DNA of 64,000 nucleotides, taken from NCBI GenBank assembly GCA_030035585.1, contig CM057480.1:4891001-4955000 (forward strand). Direction: 5' to 3'. The notes beneath the pieces are model-generated. The model was given only the letters and a program-made list of their open reading frames with translations. It made no database searches and had not been told where the DNA came from. This DNA comes from Dugong dugon (lineage: Eukaryota > Chordata > Mammalia > Sirenia > Dugongidae). This document shows positions 22,561 through 33,664 of the stretch, in pieces (positions within the stretch are counted from its first letter, which is position 1; the number at the start of each line of letters is the position of its first letter). The translations under genes and the position numbers were made by a program.

Positions 22561-24381
22561 ATGGAGAAGGAGAGAGGTTGGGGCATTTATTCTCCTGGAT
22601 CACTTCCTGCTGCCCCATGGTTTGGTAATATCAGTGTTGTGCCTCCACCGAAGGCTACAATTACAGCTCTCTCTTCTTTCTGGTAACCACTCTTCCCAAG
22701 CCTGCAGGCCTTTCCAATGACCGAGAATCTGCTGAGACATAAAAACCATGCCTGAGCCACAAGAGGAATCAGAAAGATGCCATGTGTGTACAGCAATAGT
22801 AGACCAGAAACGTCCCACATACATTTCCCACTGTTGTGTGATCACAGTCATCTCACACCTGTTATGTCCATGTCAAAGCAGAAATAAAAGTTGGCCCTTG
22901 CATGTATAATCTAAAGAAATAAAGAGTTTAAATACAGCCTGAATGCTATGTCCATATTGACCTACGTGAGGGCCATCTAATGCAGACTGATGAAATTGAA
23001 AAATACTCTGTGAGACGTTTCAGAGAGAATATGGAAGAGAGAGAAGGAAGTAGAGGATCAGTATGCATATGTTAGAAGGTAGCAAGTGACGTGTCGTTCC
23101 CCAGAGCCAGACTCATGGCTTGTGTCCCTCTAGAAAAAGAGAAAGAAAGCAGGGGACATGAATCCACAAGGGAGAGTATTCTGTGTATCTCTGAACCCTT
23201 TATTTCCATTTCTAAGATCAAATAGTTTCTCATGAAGCCACAGAATCAGAACTCTCCGACAAGCAAAAGGTTGGATGGAATGAAAAGTTAGAGATCAATG
23301 GAAGGTGGGAGAAATATCTGCCTTCAAAATATTTTTCCCCACAAAATCTCCGTCTCATATACACAACGGATCCTAAAAAGCAGACCGATTATTTTACTTC
23401 TTGGTGAGTAGCAGGACAGGGACATGTCTTGTGTCTTGTTTGTATTTTACGCTTTCATTATTGGCCTCCATCAGTGTTGGCCTGTGCCATTTTTGGCTGG
23501 TCCCTCTGAGTCCTGGGGAGTGAAGTAGGTCTAGATCTCAGAAGGGATTTTTTCCAGAGCTTCTCCATCTATCCTGGGTGTCCAAGGGCTGCAGGCATGG
23601 TGAGCTATGGCCGTAGCTGTTCTGCCCACTAACAATTTCTTGGTATTTCAAATTGGTTTCAACATTAAGTATTACTCTAAATATTGCCTCTTAGCCACAG
23701 GCTTCCCAATGAGAATGGATTAAATTTCCTGTGAGGACTGAAACTCTCAGGGGGATCCAGCCTGCCAATCGTTCAGCAAAAACAGATCTAGATGGTCCTT
23801 TGTGGAGCCGTCAGGATCTGCCTTGGGATGCAGAGAGAGGAGAACAAGAAAACCAAATGCTAATCTGTCCTCCAAAGAATTCCAGCATGCTTTGTTCCTC
23901 CACTATTCAAAACAAGTTTCAAAGAAAAACATTTTTAAAAACTTTTTCAAGTTTTAAAAGTACAGCACGTCACATTGATGGTAGAAAATTGGGGAAACAG
24001 AGGTTTATATAGGAAAATAAGCATGGCTAACACCCAGATACATCTACCGTTTATGCTATAACCTATTCCTTTTCTATCTTTCATCTATTTATATAAAAAG
24101 AGAGCTACTACTATTCCACCTTAACTAAATTATAAGCTAAGAAGTCTACTTAAAGAACCTAGTCTTTCTTCCTTCCTCTCTGTTTCTATCTCATGTGTGT
24201 GTGTGTGTGTGTACTTCTGACTTGTTCGAGACTCTGTTATTTTATCCTTGTGAATTTTTAGCGGCCTCTGTGAGAGCTGCCTCTTCAACAGCCTTTAATA
24301 GATACTCCAAACCTTGCAATTATTTATTTACTGAAGTTCCAAAATCTTTTTTACAATCCTTACAGAAGACTATGTACTTTT
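22561..24381. other. No recognised element except a (TG)n run
   Basis: No exon or named repeat was recognised in 1.8 kb. Frames of 77-93 codons lack domains. A (TG)n run is at 24193-24212. Confidence 0.4.
24193..24212. repeat. (TG)n microsatellite
   Basis: About nine uninterrupted TG units. Confidence 0.95.
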
Positions 24382-24389
24382 AAAATAAA

Positions 24390-24546
24390 CCCAAACCATT
24401 TGCTGTCGAGTCGATTTCAACTTAAAGTGACCCTATAAGGCAGAGTAGAACTGCCCCGCAGGGTTTCCAAAGACTGGCTGGTGGATTAGAACTGCCCACC
24501 TTTTGGTTAGCAGCCAAGCTCTTAATCACTGTACCACCAGGGCTCT
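24390..24546 (-). mobile_element. Afrotherian SINE, short subtype
   Basis: Reversed SINE: 'ctgtcgagtcgatttcaact', 'gcagagtagaactgccccgc', 'ccttttggttagcagccaag', 'ccaccagggctct'. Flanking aaaataaa at 24382-24389 and 24551-24558 is a plausible target duplication. Confidence 0.94.
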
Positions 24547-24639
24547 GCTGAAAATAAAGCCAACCCTATTTTGGAAGCCCCCCTGTCTTCCTATTTGATC
24601 TCAGTTCTCAATTTAAGGCCACATTAAACCATTTTCAGT

Positions 24640-25150
24640 TTAAGGACTCTGAGAATCATTCCTGTTGGTTCCTCTGGATCCACCAGATCTCATGGATTGC
24701 CTGTGCAGATACTCGGGCTTCCCATGACACTACCCCTTCACATTACTCACATCTGTTTTGACTAACCTTCTTAGATTGTCTATTACAATCCAAGTGATAC
24801 CACAATTCACTCTATTGCCCAAATTAGAAACTTGTGAGGCATTGAAGACTGCTTTCTCCAACATACAATCCCAGAACCTCTAATTCTAACGTCTGAATTA
24901 CTCCATATTGATCTCTTCTTATCCTCCCCCTTTGGTATTGCCCTGGTTCTAATCTTGCTCATGTCTACCTTAAATTACAATAAGAGCTTCCTAACTGGCT
25001 GGCTTTCCACCCAGTTCTATTCTCTTCTAGCCTCCATAAGGCATCTTTCAAAAGGACAAGTTGATGCCACACTCATTGCCTCTAGAGCCCATCAGACTAT
25101 CATTTCAAAATCCTTAACAGCTCACTCTCACTCGGACGTTTTTCAAAGCA
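24640..25150 (+). repeat. Ancient LINE 3'-region repeat
   Basis: 'aagagcttcctaactggctg' and later 'ctaaggcatctttc'-like and 'catcagactatcatttcaaa' segments follow the same order as the element at 7881-8695. It is diverged. Precise boundaries are uncertain. Confidence 0.45.
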
Positions 25151-25158
25151 TGCTCAAC

Positions 25159-25333
25159 CAATGGTTCTCCAAGTGTGAGCCCTAGACCAACAGCATCAGC
25201 ATCACCCAGGAACTGGTAAGAAATGTAAATTTTCAGGCCCCAAACCAGACCTCTAGTGGAGGGACCTAAAAATTCGTGTTTTAGCAAACCTTCTTGGTAT
25301 TCTCATGCATACTAAGGTCTGTGCTAAAGAATA
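25159..25333 (-). repeat. MER5A-type hAT MITE
   Basis: 'caatggttctccaagtgtga' opens the element, 'agcatcagcatcacccagga' follows, and 'tctcatgcatactaagg' closes it. This is the reverse of the MER5A order, a non-autonomous hAT-Charlie element. Confidence 0.85.
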
Positions 25334-25344
25334 CTCTATGTATG

Positions 25345-25470
25345 TATCTCTCTCTCTCCCTCTCTCCTATCTCCTTCTGTCTCTCTGTCTTTCTCTACCT
25401 ATCTTTAGCTATTTATCTTTATCTATCTGTCTTTTTCTATCTGTCTGTCTGTCTATCTATTTCACTGACT
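25345..25470. repeat. CT-rich / (TCTA)n-like low-complexity tract
   Basis: Imperfect tetranucleotide and dinucleotide pyrimidine repeats ('tatctatctgtctttttcta', 'ctgtctgtctgtctatctat'). The 67-codon plus frame over it is low complexity. Confidence 0.9.
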
Positions 25471-26094
25471 CCTAGGATAATGGAATTTTACAGCTAGAAA
25501 GAACACTGGAGGGTTCTCACTTTCTCAATGAGGACACAAATGCTCAGAAAGATGTGTGATAAGATAATCAACTCATTAATAGAAATGCTGGAACCAGAAC
25601 CTCCACCAGTGACAAGTGATGTCCCCACTCATTCGTGTTGCTTATCATCCAATCATTGTGCCTACAGTCAAGAGGAGCACCTTGCAGTCTGTGAGGAGGA
25701 TACTGTCAAAACAAATTCTCTGTCACATAATTTCCAATGAGAAAACTCACTTCTGCAGGCTTTATGACCAGAAAATGAAAACTTCAATCAATATAAGAAA
25801 GCAATAAAAAATGACGGTTACCCTCTTTTTTATGGAAGGTTCCTTACTGCCTTCTTCAGTTCTTGGTCATCTCTTTTATTTTCCTGTCAATCACTGAGAC
25901 ACTGACTGAAAGGTCTTTTAGGACAAGGAATATGTTTTCTATGCATGAGAAATGATATTCTCATTCCCAACTAAGAAAAACACAGAATCACTGGGAAAAT
26001 TATATAATAGGGTATTTGTGAACTGGGCCAGGCACTTTTAAATACTGCTCAGGGGCATCAAGATCAGTTCAACCATGTACGAGGGAAATATTAA

Positions 26095-26665
26095 AAGATA
26101 TAATTTAAAATAACATCTAGTAAATCCATTTCTTAGAATTGTTCCTAGAAAAATATTTACACATGATTCTGGGGCATAAAAAAGGATGTTCTGTGCAGAT
26201 TTTTCGTAATAGCAACAAATAAATAGGATGATTGTGGAACTATGGTATATTCATCTCAAGGAGTGCTATCCAGCAATTACAACTGAAAGAGCTACCTTTA
26301 TGTATTTTGACAGGGAAAATTTTCCCATACATACTGCTGCATGAAAAAAGCAAGCTGTAGAATACACGTAATTTGTAAATTGTTAGTTAATTTAGCCATC
26401 AAAAATAATTATATGTCTGTATTACCTATTGCATATTATGTATAATATTTACGGATAGATTCACATATAATGCTTATGGATAGATACATGTTAAACCATA
26501 GTACTTGATATAAGAGCATATCAAAAATAAAATAGTGGTTACCTCATTGGAGTAGACTGGGATCAATCAGGGGGACTTGCTTCATTTGTAATATTATTTT
26601 TCAGTTTCATGCATTGATGCTTTAGAGAACTCAAATAAGTTTAAAAAGAAAGAAATAAAAAACTA
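26095..26665 (+). mobile_element. Old LINE-1/HAL1 3' fragment
   Basis: 'aacatctagtaaatccattt', 'caacaaataaataggatgat', 'agtgctatccagcaattaca' and 'tggttacctcattggagtag' follow the order of old LINE-1 3' ends (unpaired water-clear order: AATAGCAAC..., TGGAATACTA..., GTGGTTACC...). No frame survives. Confidence 0.6.
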
Positions 26666-27125
26666 TGTTCTATCAATCTAATGAAATGAATGTCTGTACC
26701 CTGTTGTCTCAGACTTAAAATTCGTCTCTATGCATCTCACCAAAAAAGTTCTCATACTCTCAGTTGAGAGCCTTGTCCCTGAGGCCAGAAACTCTTCCCA
26801 GAATACATAAATACCTCTGTGTATTTCTTGGACTCTTCTTTTTTATCTTCATGTGTGTAGATACCATCCTACCGTGTCCCAAATCCCAGAGGACTTAGTG
26901 CGTTTTTGTCAAGGTTGATGGAAGCTTCACTGAGTGCCAGAAGTGTTCCTGTGCTCAGGGAACTCCAAGCCTCACGTTGGGCAAGTTACAGAAAATACAG
27001 CTAGATACTTACGCATTGCAAATCCTCGGATCTTCCTTTTCGACATCCAGGATCTACATCTTTTCCTTTCCTCCTTTTTGAGACCTCTGCAGGCTAGCCA
27101 GTTCCACCTCACCTTACTTTGGGAG
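26666..27125. other. No recognised element
   Basis: No repeat or gene was recognised; the 101-codon plus frame 26934-27239 runs into the MIR at 27130 and has no domain. Confidence 0.4.
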
Positions 27126-27129
27126 TACT

Positions 27130-27525
27130 GGCAACTAATACAGCACAGTGCAAGAAACCTTACCTTTGAAATAAGAAATCCCAGCTTTGATAACCATCAA
27201 CTCCCTGACCCAGGGAAAGCCAACTGCTCTGAGCTTTAGTTCCTTCATTCAGCAAATAGTGAAAATGCCTGTCTGGCACATGGTAAACCAGTAAACCAGT
27301 TGCCATTGAGTTGATTCTGATGCATGGCAACCCGTGTGTGTCAGAGTAGAGCTGTGCTCTGTAGCGTTTTCAATGGCTAATTTTTCAGGAGATCACCTAG
27401 CCTTTCTTCCAAGGTGTCTCCTGGTGAGCTCAAACCTCTGACCTTTTGGTTAGCAGCCAAATGCATTAGCCGTTTGCACCACCCAGGGACTCCTGGGCAC
27501 ATAGTAGGTGCTCAATATTTTGTTT
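27130..27525 (+). repeat. MIR SINE split by a younger SINE
   Basis: The left half (27130-27285) ends in 'gcctgtctggcacatggta' and the right half (27496-27525) resumes with 'ggcacatagtaggtgctc', the MIR tail. The intervening sequence is the SINE at 27286-27495. Confidence 0.85.
27286..27495 (-). mobile_element. Afrotherian SINE, old subtype, inside a MIR
   Basis: Flanked by ggcacatggta (27275-27285) and ggcacatagta (27496-27506), 10 of 11 identical. Old-subtype blocks are 'ttttcaatggctaatttttc', 'agatcacctagcctttcttc' and 'tttgcaccacccagggactc'. Confidence 0.93.
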
Positions 27526-27539
27526 ATCTCCAGCTGAAC

Positions 27540-27780
27540 TTCTACCAATCCAGTCCTCATATCACTGCCAGATCCCTCCTGAAACATCACTTATTACCTT
27601 TCTACTCAAAAACCCCAGAGACTCCTATTGCTCATGGGATAAATTATAATTCCTGTATTGGTTACTCATACCCTTCTGGAAACTGACTCCAAACTGCCTT
27701 CTCCAACAGTGCCTTTTATGGATCACTGTCTTGGTCAACGAACAAGTCTCTGCTCTCTGGAGTATTTTCATTTTACTCCT
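27540..27780 (+). repeat. Possible old LINE-like fragment
   Basis: 'cccagagactcctattgctc' and 'ggataaattataattcctgt' resemble the old LINE 3' regions at 600 and 37440. Weak. Confidence 0.3.
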
Positions 27781-27789
27781 CTTTTCCTA

Positions 27790-27837
27790 CTTTATGTAAA
27801 TTAAATCTTGATTTATTAAGGTTTAATTTACATAAAG
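27790..27837. repeat. Perfect 16-bp inverted repeat
   Basis: ctttatgtaaattaaa (27790-27805) is the exact reverse complement of 27822-27837, with a 16-nt spacer. The right arm is the edge of the antisense LINE-1 fragment, so the hairpin may mark a fold-back at insertion. Confidence 0.9.
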
Positions 27838-28262
27838 CAAACTGTGCAATCTAAAGTGTAAAGCTCAATCTTGTTTTATAAACGAATGCAACTATGTAAC
27901 TACCAACAAGATATAGACTATTTCTAACATCCCAGAATGCTCCTTCATGCCCATTTCCAATTCATTCTTTTCACACCCCCACAAGTGAATAACTTTTCTG
28001 ATGTCTATTGCCATAGACTAGTTTTGCCTAATTTTGAATTTCGTGCAGATGGAATCATACAGTATGCACTCTTCTGTGTCTGGCTTCTTTTACTCAACAT
28101 AATGCATTTGAGATTCATCAATGTAGTCACATGTATCAGTAGCTCATTCCTTTTCGGTTACTAAATAGTATTCCATTGGGCAAATACATAGCCATGTGTT
28201 TAACCACTGTCCTGTTGATGGACATTTGGGTTGTTTCCAGTTTTTTGCTTTCACCTCATTAA
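27822..28262 (-). mobile_element. Old LINE-1 3' end, antisense
   Basis: 'ttacataaagcaaactgtgc', 'gatggaatcatacagtatgc', 'tactcaacataatgcatttg' and 'gatggacatttgggttgttt' are the classic antisense order of old LINE-1 3' ends. The same order recurs at 42190-42790 and 47157-47640. The 75-codon plus frame here is antisense and meaningless. Confidence 0.85.
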
Positions 28263-28640
28263 TTGCTGCAAACAAGCCATGCCATCTGTTTCACCTTCTT
28301 TCTCCTTCCCACCAGTCCAATGCATATTTATTCCCCCTCAAGATCTCACCCAAGCCCAGATGTCTTTCTTGACCACAGGGACCTCCCACCCCCACCTCAT
28401 CCTGCCAATGAACAACAGGGACTTCTGTTGTCTGGAAATATTATTTTCCAGAGTCACATGCTGATTTAAGTTAATTTTTCCTGGGACAGAGATCCCTAAA
28501 CTATATGAAAAACTAGAGTAAAGCAAAGGTAGTGTCTTACGCTTCCTTCCATGCATCATAGCCCCCTAGCATTGTGCTATATGCAATATTTGTTGAATGC
28601 ATAAAATTTTAACATCACAGAACCTTCCCAGTGGCTCTAT
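28263..28640. other. No recognised element
   Basis: C-rich stretch with chance frames (68-77 codons); 'cattgtgctatatgcaatat' + 'ttgttgaatgcat' near 28570-28600 hints at a LINE/MIR tail. Confidence 0.35.
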
Positions 28641-28803
28641 AACCAAAAACCAAACCCGTTACCGTTGATTCCGACTCATCGATACCCTAAAGGACAGGCT
28701 AGAACTGCCTCATAGGGTTTTCCAAGGAATACCTGGTGGATTTGAACTGCCAACCTTTTGGTTAGTAGCCGTAGCTCTTAACCACTACGCCACCAGGGTT
28801 TCC
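28641..28803 (-). mobile_element. Afrotherian SINE, short subtype
   Basis: Flanked by tggctctat (28632-28640) and tggctcaat (28806-28814), 8 of 9 identical. Reversed SINE with 'ccttttggttagtagccgta' and 'cgccaccagggtttcc'. Confidence 0.95.
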
Positions 28804-28839
28804 AATGGCTCAATAGTGTGATAATATTAACAGATTTCA

Positions 28840-29250
28840 TCAACATCATTTACTGTGTGTCTGCTATGAGCCAAATGCGCATACCTGAATTCCCTTTCCA
28901 GCTTCATTTCCAGTGAGCTCAGTTTGCTTGAAAGTTACACATCTACTCAAAGCCACAGCTGCAATATCTGTAAAAGGAGAGTAATAGTTCTCATTAATGT
29001 GAGGTTTATTTAAAGCGTAGTACTTTGCATAGTGCCAGGAACCCAAACCAACCAAACCCACTGCACTTGAGTCAGTTCTGACTCATAGCAACCGTACATG
29101 ACAGAGTAGAACTGTCCCACAGGGTTCTCAAGGAGCAGCTGGTGGATTAGAACTGCTGACCTTTTGGTTAGCAGCCAAGCTCTTAACCACTGTGCCACCA
29201 GAGCTCCAGGAACCCAGTAAGTATTTAATAAATATTAATCATTATTATCT
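28840..29250 (+). repeat. MIR SINE split by a younger SINE
   Basis: The left half shows 'caatatctgtaaaaggagag' and 'actttgcatagtgccaggaa'; the right half (from 29206) resumes with 'aacccagtaagtatttaata', the MIR tail. Confidence 0.8.
29046..29205 (-). mobile_element. Afrotherian SINE inside a MIR, 11-bp target duplication
   Basis: Perfect direct repeat ccaggaaccca at 29035-29045 and 29206-29216. Reversed short-subtype SINE ('gcacttgagtcagttctgac', 'gtgccaccagagctc'). The target sequence lies in the MIR tail. Confidence 0.97.
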
Positions 29251-29329
29251 CATTTAATGATGACAATAATTTCATAGACTAGGCAGCATGTCCACCACCA
29301 TTATCTACCCTTTTATAATACTTATTACC

Positions 29330-29515
29330 ACATGACAACCAGTGTATGTGAATATCTATTTGCTTCTTTACTGTCTTTCCTCTCTAATATGCAAGCTCCA
29401 TGAGGGCAGGGATTTGCTTCTTTTGCTAATCATTGTACTCATATCCCTAGAAGAGTGTCTGGCATACAGTAAATTTCCAACAAATATTCATAAACTATAT
29501 GAATAAATGAATACA
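29330..29515 (+). repeat. L2 3' end
   Basis: 'aatatgcaagctccatgagg' with 'gcagggatttgcttcttttg', then 'agtgtctggcatacagtaaa' and 'atatgaataaatgaat' are the L2 3'-terminal order. A MIR-like reverse trace (29519-29575, 'tatgggtgagagactgaggc') follows it. Confidence 0.75.
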
Positions 29516-29575
29516 GTATCCACCATTTTATGGGTGAGAGACTGAGGCTTAATGATGTAAGTTAGTCCTATCGCC

Positions 29576-30040
29576 CCGAAGCCGACCCTCCTCCCGTTTC
29601 CCCTATACCCACATCTCTGCCTGATTTTGGCCAGAAATGGAGGCCCCACTACTCAGCCAGACAGTTCATCTGGTGATTGGTCATTCTGATTTTCAGAAAG
29701 TTCTTCCTTATCTTGAGCTGACACCTCTCTCCCTGCGCAAAATTACAATGTCTCCGAGTTGAAACGGGCCTCAGGTGAAGATCCCAGTGGCTGCACACCC
29801 AGCAGTTCCTGTTCGGCTGGGATGTCATGCTGGAGGCGGTATTTAATTCATATGAGAAGTGACACCCACATCCTGATGCCTCAGCTGCTAGCAAAGGGCC
29901 AGTGACAACTTCCATTACACAGAAGGATGAGCCAGATGTCCTAGAAAAACTCCAGTTTCTCAAATCTGGTCTACCTAATTAGATTTTCCCTGCAGAGTTA
30001 GCTGGTCCCTTCCTCTGTGTCAAGCTCCAAACTCTGCTTT
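29576..30040. other. Mostly unrecognised
   Basis: 'ttcagaaagttcttccttat' + 'cttgagctgaca' near 29693-29725 resembles an old CR1/L3-type repeat, without firm support. The 104-codon minus frame 29649-29963 has no domain. Confidence 0.35.
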
Positions 30041-30058
30041 AAAAAGTATGCTGCCTCA

Positions 30059-30641
30059 CAGCACAATTGGAAGAGCATAGTCAATATCACTTAAATGTGT
30101 AAGTAAAAAGTTTTGAAATGGTGTTTAAATAAAATAAAAATAAATAAATAAATAAACAAACAAAGGAGACTAAAGAGGTACAATAGTCCACTGACAAGGT
30201 CCAGAAGACAGAAGGGGACAAGGAAGCCCCCTGGTGATAGGCAACACAAGGTGGAGTAAGGATATTCTTGATGTGCTGTGAGATTGTTAACCATTGTCAT
30301 AGGGCAACATGTGTAGTAACTGTTAAATGAAAAACTATTTTGTTCTGTAAGCCTTCATCTTAAGTGAGAATAACAGCACAGTTGGAAGAGCGTAGTCAAT
30401 GTCACTGAACTGTGAATGTAGAAAATTTTGAAACGGTGTATCTTTGGCCATCTGTAATTTTCATCAAAAAAAAAGGTTGAGAATTTAGAGGCTTAATACG
30501 TTGTGGGGTTGTTAACCAATGTCAAAAAAAACAACATGTGTACTACTATTTCATGAGAAACTATTTGCTCTGTAAGCTTTCACCTGAAGTACAATAAAAT
30601 ATATATATAAAATAAATAAATAAATAAATTAAAAAAAAAAA
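30059..30641 (+). mobile_element. Dimeric LINE-1-tail retroposon with 18-bp target duplication
   Basis: The insertion is bounded by aaaaagtatgctgcctca at 30041-30058 and 30642-30659 and ends in an A-rich run after (AAAT)n. Inside it the same module occurs twice: 30059-30124 ('cacaattggaagagcatagt') and 30373-30440 ('cacagttggaagagcgtagt'). Each is followed by 'gttgttaacca' and 'caacatgtgta' blocks and a 'gtaagcctttc'-like end. These blocks match the antisense LINE-1 tail at 41528-41834. It has no coding capacity. Confidence 0.88.
30121..30168. repeat. A-rich (AAAT)n tract, internal
   Basis: An A-rich tract between the two modules of the dimeric insertion, as expected if a first unit's tail became internal. 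Confidence 0.85.
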
Positions 30642-30659
30642 AAAAAGTATGCTGCCTCA

Positions 30660-31197
30660 GTGCTGCAGTCCAATAAAGAAAGAGCTACTGTTGGGGACCA
30701 TGGGGCAGGGAGAGTTGGGTGACAAGAAGGGAGAGGGGAAGAGGATTCAAGAGAAGGAAAAAATGAATATCAAATGGCATTAAGCTCCATATTTAGCAGA
30801 AGATACTTGGTTTTAAGGCATCGATTTGTGGAAGTGTTTAACCTCAATAGGTTCACAGTTTTGAGACTGGGGAGAAAAATAACTTGCTCCATCCCATCTT
30901 GTATTCTCTAGGGAGCTCAGCTGTTTGGCTTTAGAAATCCTTAAAAATTAAGTGGTTATTAATAACTCAGGTCATATTGGTCTTTTTTCTCTTCCTGATC
31001 CTGAAAACTGCAAGTGTGTCAGGGGTTGAGGAGCTATACCCCTTAGGTGAGTGGTGCATTCACTAGAGAAAGAACTGCAGAGACAGTGACGGGAACATAA
31101 TGGCAGCAAAGGAGCTTTGAGATACTCAAGACATTCAAGAGCAAGGTTGAGTTTATTTTAAAGTCCTTTTTAACTGATGACACAGTTCTGACATTAA

Positions 31198-31233
<36 letters not shown>

Positions 31234-33057
31234 GGTGCAATGACAAACCAGTAACAATCTAGGAAAGAAAGAAACTTTTAATACCAGTTCAGGAGCAGAA
31301 GTGATAACCTCATATGGAACATTCTGTTTCACGTAAAGAGAAATGTAATACACTAATGTGACCATATTTTCAAACCAAAGGTCAAGACGTACTATGTGAC
31401 CATGGAACACGCTTTTGGGAAACTGAGAAAAATCTTAGAAAATCTGGGTCGTTAAAAGTACGCCCTCAGTATGAAGAAGTCCATTATGAAGCCCATGACG
31501 TGGCCCTCACAAAATACAAAGAGCAGCTCCATTTCCTGTCCCTCACTTCCAGTGAACAAGCATTTATTTCACATTGTACAAGTCCCTGGGGATAACTCAG
31601 ATATAAGTTAAATGGAGACTTGCCTTCATGGAACTTGCCGTATGCTAGAGGAGAAAAGATGTTACGGGGATGTTTTGCAAAGACTGACGATGATAAATGC
31701 ATTGTGAACCACCACAAAGGAACTGGACTGGGGCACCCTGAGGGTAGAGATTACACTTCACCATTAACCAGTCACATAATGGTGGCTATTGACTGGTAAT
31801 CTAAATCTATACAATCAACATAATGTATTTAGGAAAAAAAATGGAAGTCATCTTTAGGGATGTGTGAGTTACACGAGTGGAGTAAATGTCTTAATCCATT
31901 TAGGTGGATCTACACGGTGTTTGAGGAAGAGGTTAAGTTTAGGGATAGGAAATCAGAGGGACAGGGTGACAGAAGGACAAGGGAGGCCAAAAGGAGAGGG
32001 TCTTAATTGCCAAGTTGATGAGTCAGCCCTAAGCAGGGAAAGCAATGGGAGTTTCTGAGCAAGAGGGTAAGAAAAAAGCCTTTTGTTAGGTAGGTCACTG
32101 AGTGGTTACAAGAGAAAAACTCCTGGTTCTTCTTGCTTCTCCTGACAAGTGGGGTGAAGCCCTACTGGAAGAGGTGGGATTTGAGATTATATTGTGGCTG
32201 TGAGAAGAGAAGAATAACATGAGACTGAAGGGAACAGAGGCAAATAGAGCAAGAAATGTCTAGTCTCCATCGCCTCCGGGAGTCTTTCAGCCAATCCTGG
32301 TTTTATCCTCCAACATACATGCTGAGCTACAGGGAGACTGGAATGGAAGCAAGAGTATGAGATAAAAGCGACCTCCAGGGTCTCAAGCCCTCAGCCCACT
32401 CAGATGCTTTCTATGGAGGTCCACACAAGACTCCCCCTACCCACTTTCAGCCTTTTTCTGAAATTCTTCTGATGGAGACTGAGAGAGAGTTTTAAAATAC
32501 AAATAACCCCTACCACAGAATCCGGATGGGGGTTCAAATTAAAGCATCATTTTAATTTCATGTGCATGCCCCTTTCAAAGACCCCAAAACTATAAGAGTG
32601 AGGAGAACTGATGGGGAAAGAGGCCCACGGCAGGAGAAGTAAGAAGGTAAGGAAAGATCACATGCGGGAGAAAAAAGGAGCTAACAGAAAGGTCAGAGGG
32701 CTGTTGACTTCTCCATTCTGACTAGGATCAATCCCGTATTCCCATTTTTGGAAAATGAAGCTCTTTAAATCTTAAGAAAGCTATAATAGGCTACAATACA
32801 AGGTCTTCTCTTTACAGTTGTGTTAGTATCAAATGTCAAGTTCATCTTCTGGCATTTGTGAACAGCAAGTCGTTAGTGAGGAGAAATCACACACCTACAC
32901 ACACTGTAATAACGGATTATCATTTTTTATTGATGCCACGTCATCTCAGCATATTATCTTCCATTTTTATTCATGGATAGAGCTTGAGCATTCATCCATA
33001 CTTGGAATTATTATAACTTTTAACATTTGAAATACACTGTTTAACAGATATACCTAC
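30660..33057. other. Mostly unrecognised; (TG)n at 31201-31233
   Basis: No exon or clear repeat was recognised over 2.4 kb except the TG run. A phrase near 31550-31640 ('aagcatttatttcacattgt', 'ttgccttcatggaacttgcc') resembles an ancient LINE-type repeat. Frames of 64-85 codons look like chance. Confidence 0.4.
31201..31233. repeat. (TG)n microsatellite
   Basis: About sixteen TG units. It generates the His/Thr-rich minus-strand frames around 31043-31410. Confidence 0.97.
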
Positions 33058-33070
33058 TTTAGTTACGGTT

Positions 33071-33237
33071 AGGAGCCCTGGTGGCGCAGTGGTTAAGAGC
33101 TCAGCTGCCATCCAAAAGATCAGCAGTTCAAACCCACTAGCTGATCCTTGGAAGCCCTACTGGACAGTTCTACTCTGTCCTATAGGATCGCTATGAGTCG
33201 GAATCCACCTGACAGCAATGGGTTTAATTTGGTTTGG
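33071..33237 (+). mobile_element. Afrotherian SINE, 13-bp target duplication
   Basis: Flanked by tttagttacggtt (33058-33070) and tttagttatggtt (33238-33250), one mismatch. Full head 'ggagccctggtggcgcagtg', RTE-like end 'gctatgagtcggaatcc' and a (GGTTT)n tail. Confidence 0.98.
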
Positions 33238-33664
33238 TTTAGTTATGGTTGATAGGAAGAAAAAGATATGTGGATGGAGTACAACATGGGAGGAGACCAT
33301 GTATGTTGAAACCCTCACTTCTCCTCCCATGCGTGTGGCATTGGCAAAGTCTCATTGACAACTCTGAGTCTCTGTAGCTTCACACATAGTGTGGCTGCAT
33401 CAGTCTTCCATGTTTCACATCACTGGGGCATACACTTAAAAGAGAATTCACGGCAAATTGTTTCACGGTCACAGAGTAAATACGCAAGAAAAGCTTCCAA
33501 CCCTCTTACACACCACGCTCTTAAAACTATGCATAGTATAAAAAAGAAGAACACCATCTTACATCTTAAATAATCCATGTGGATCTATTTTTTAATGGAA
33601 ACATTTTATGGACAAGTTTGAAAAACTCAAATAATACAGAAAAATAAGAGGAGTAAAGCAGAGT
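33238..33664. other. No recognised element
   Basis: Nothing recognised; the 72-codon plus frame 33355-33573 has no domain. Confidence 0.4.

Noticed and set aside
29649-29963. 104-codon minus frame
   Set aside because: No domain, and it overlaps a probable ancient repeat.
33071-33140. tRNA gene
   Set aside because: A/B-box-like sequence is the head of a SINE with a target duplication, and it does not close an acceptor stem.
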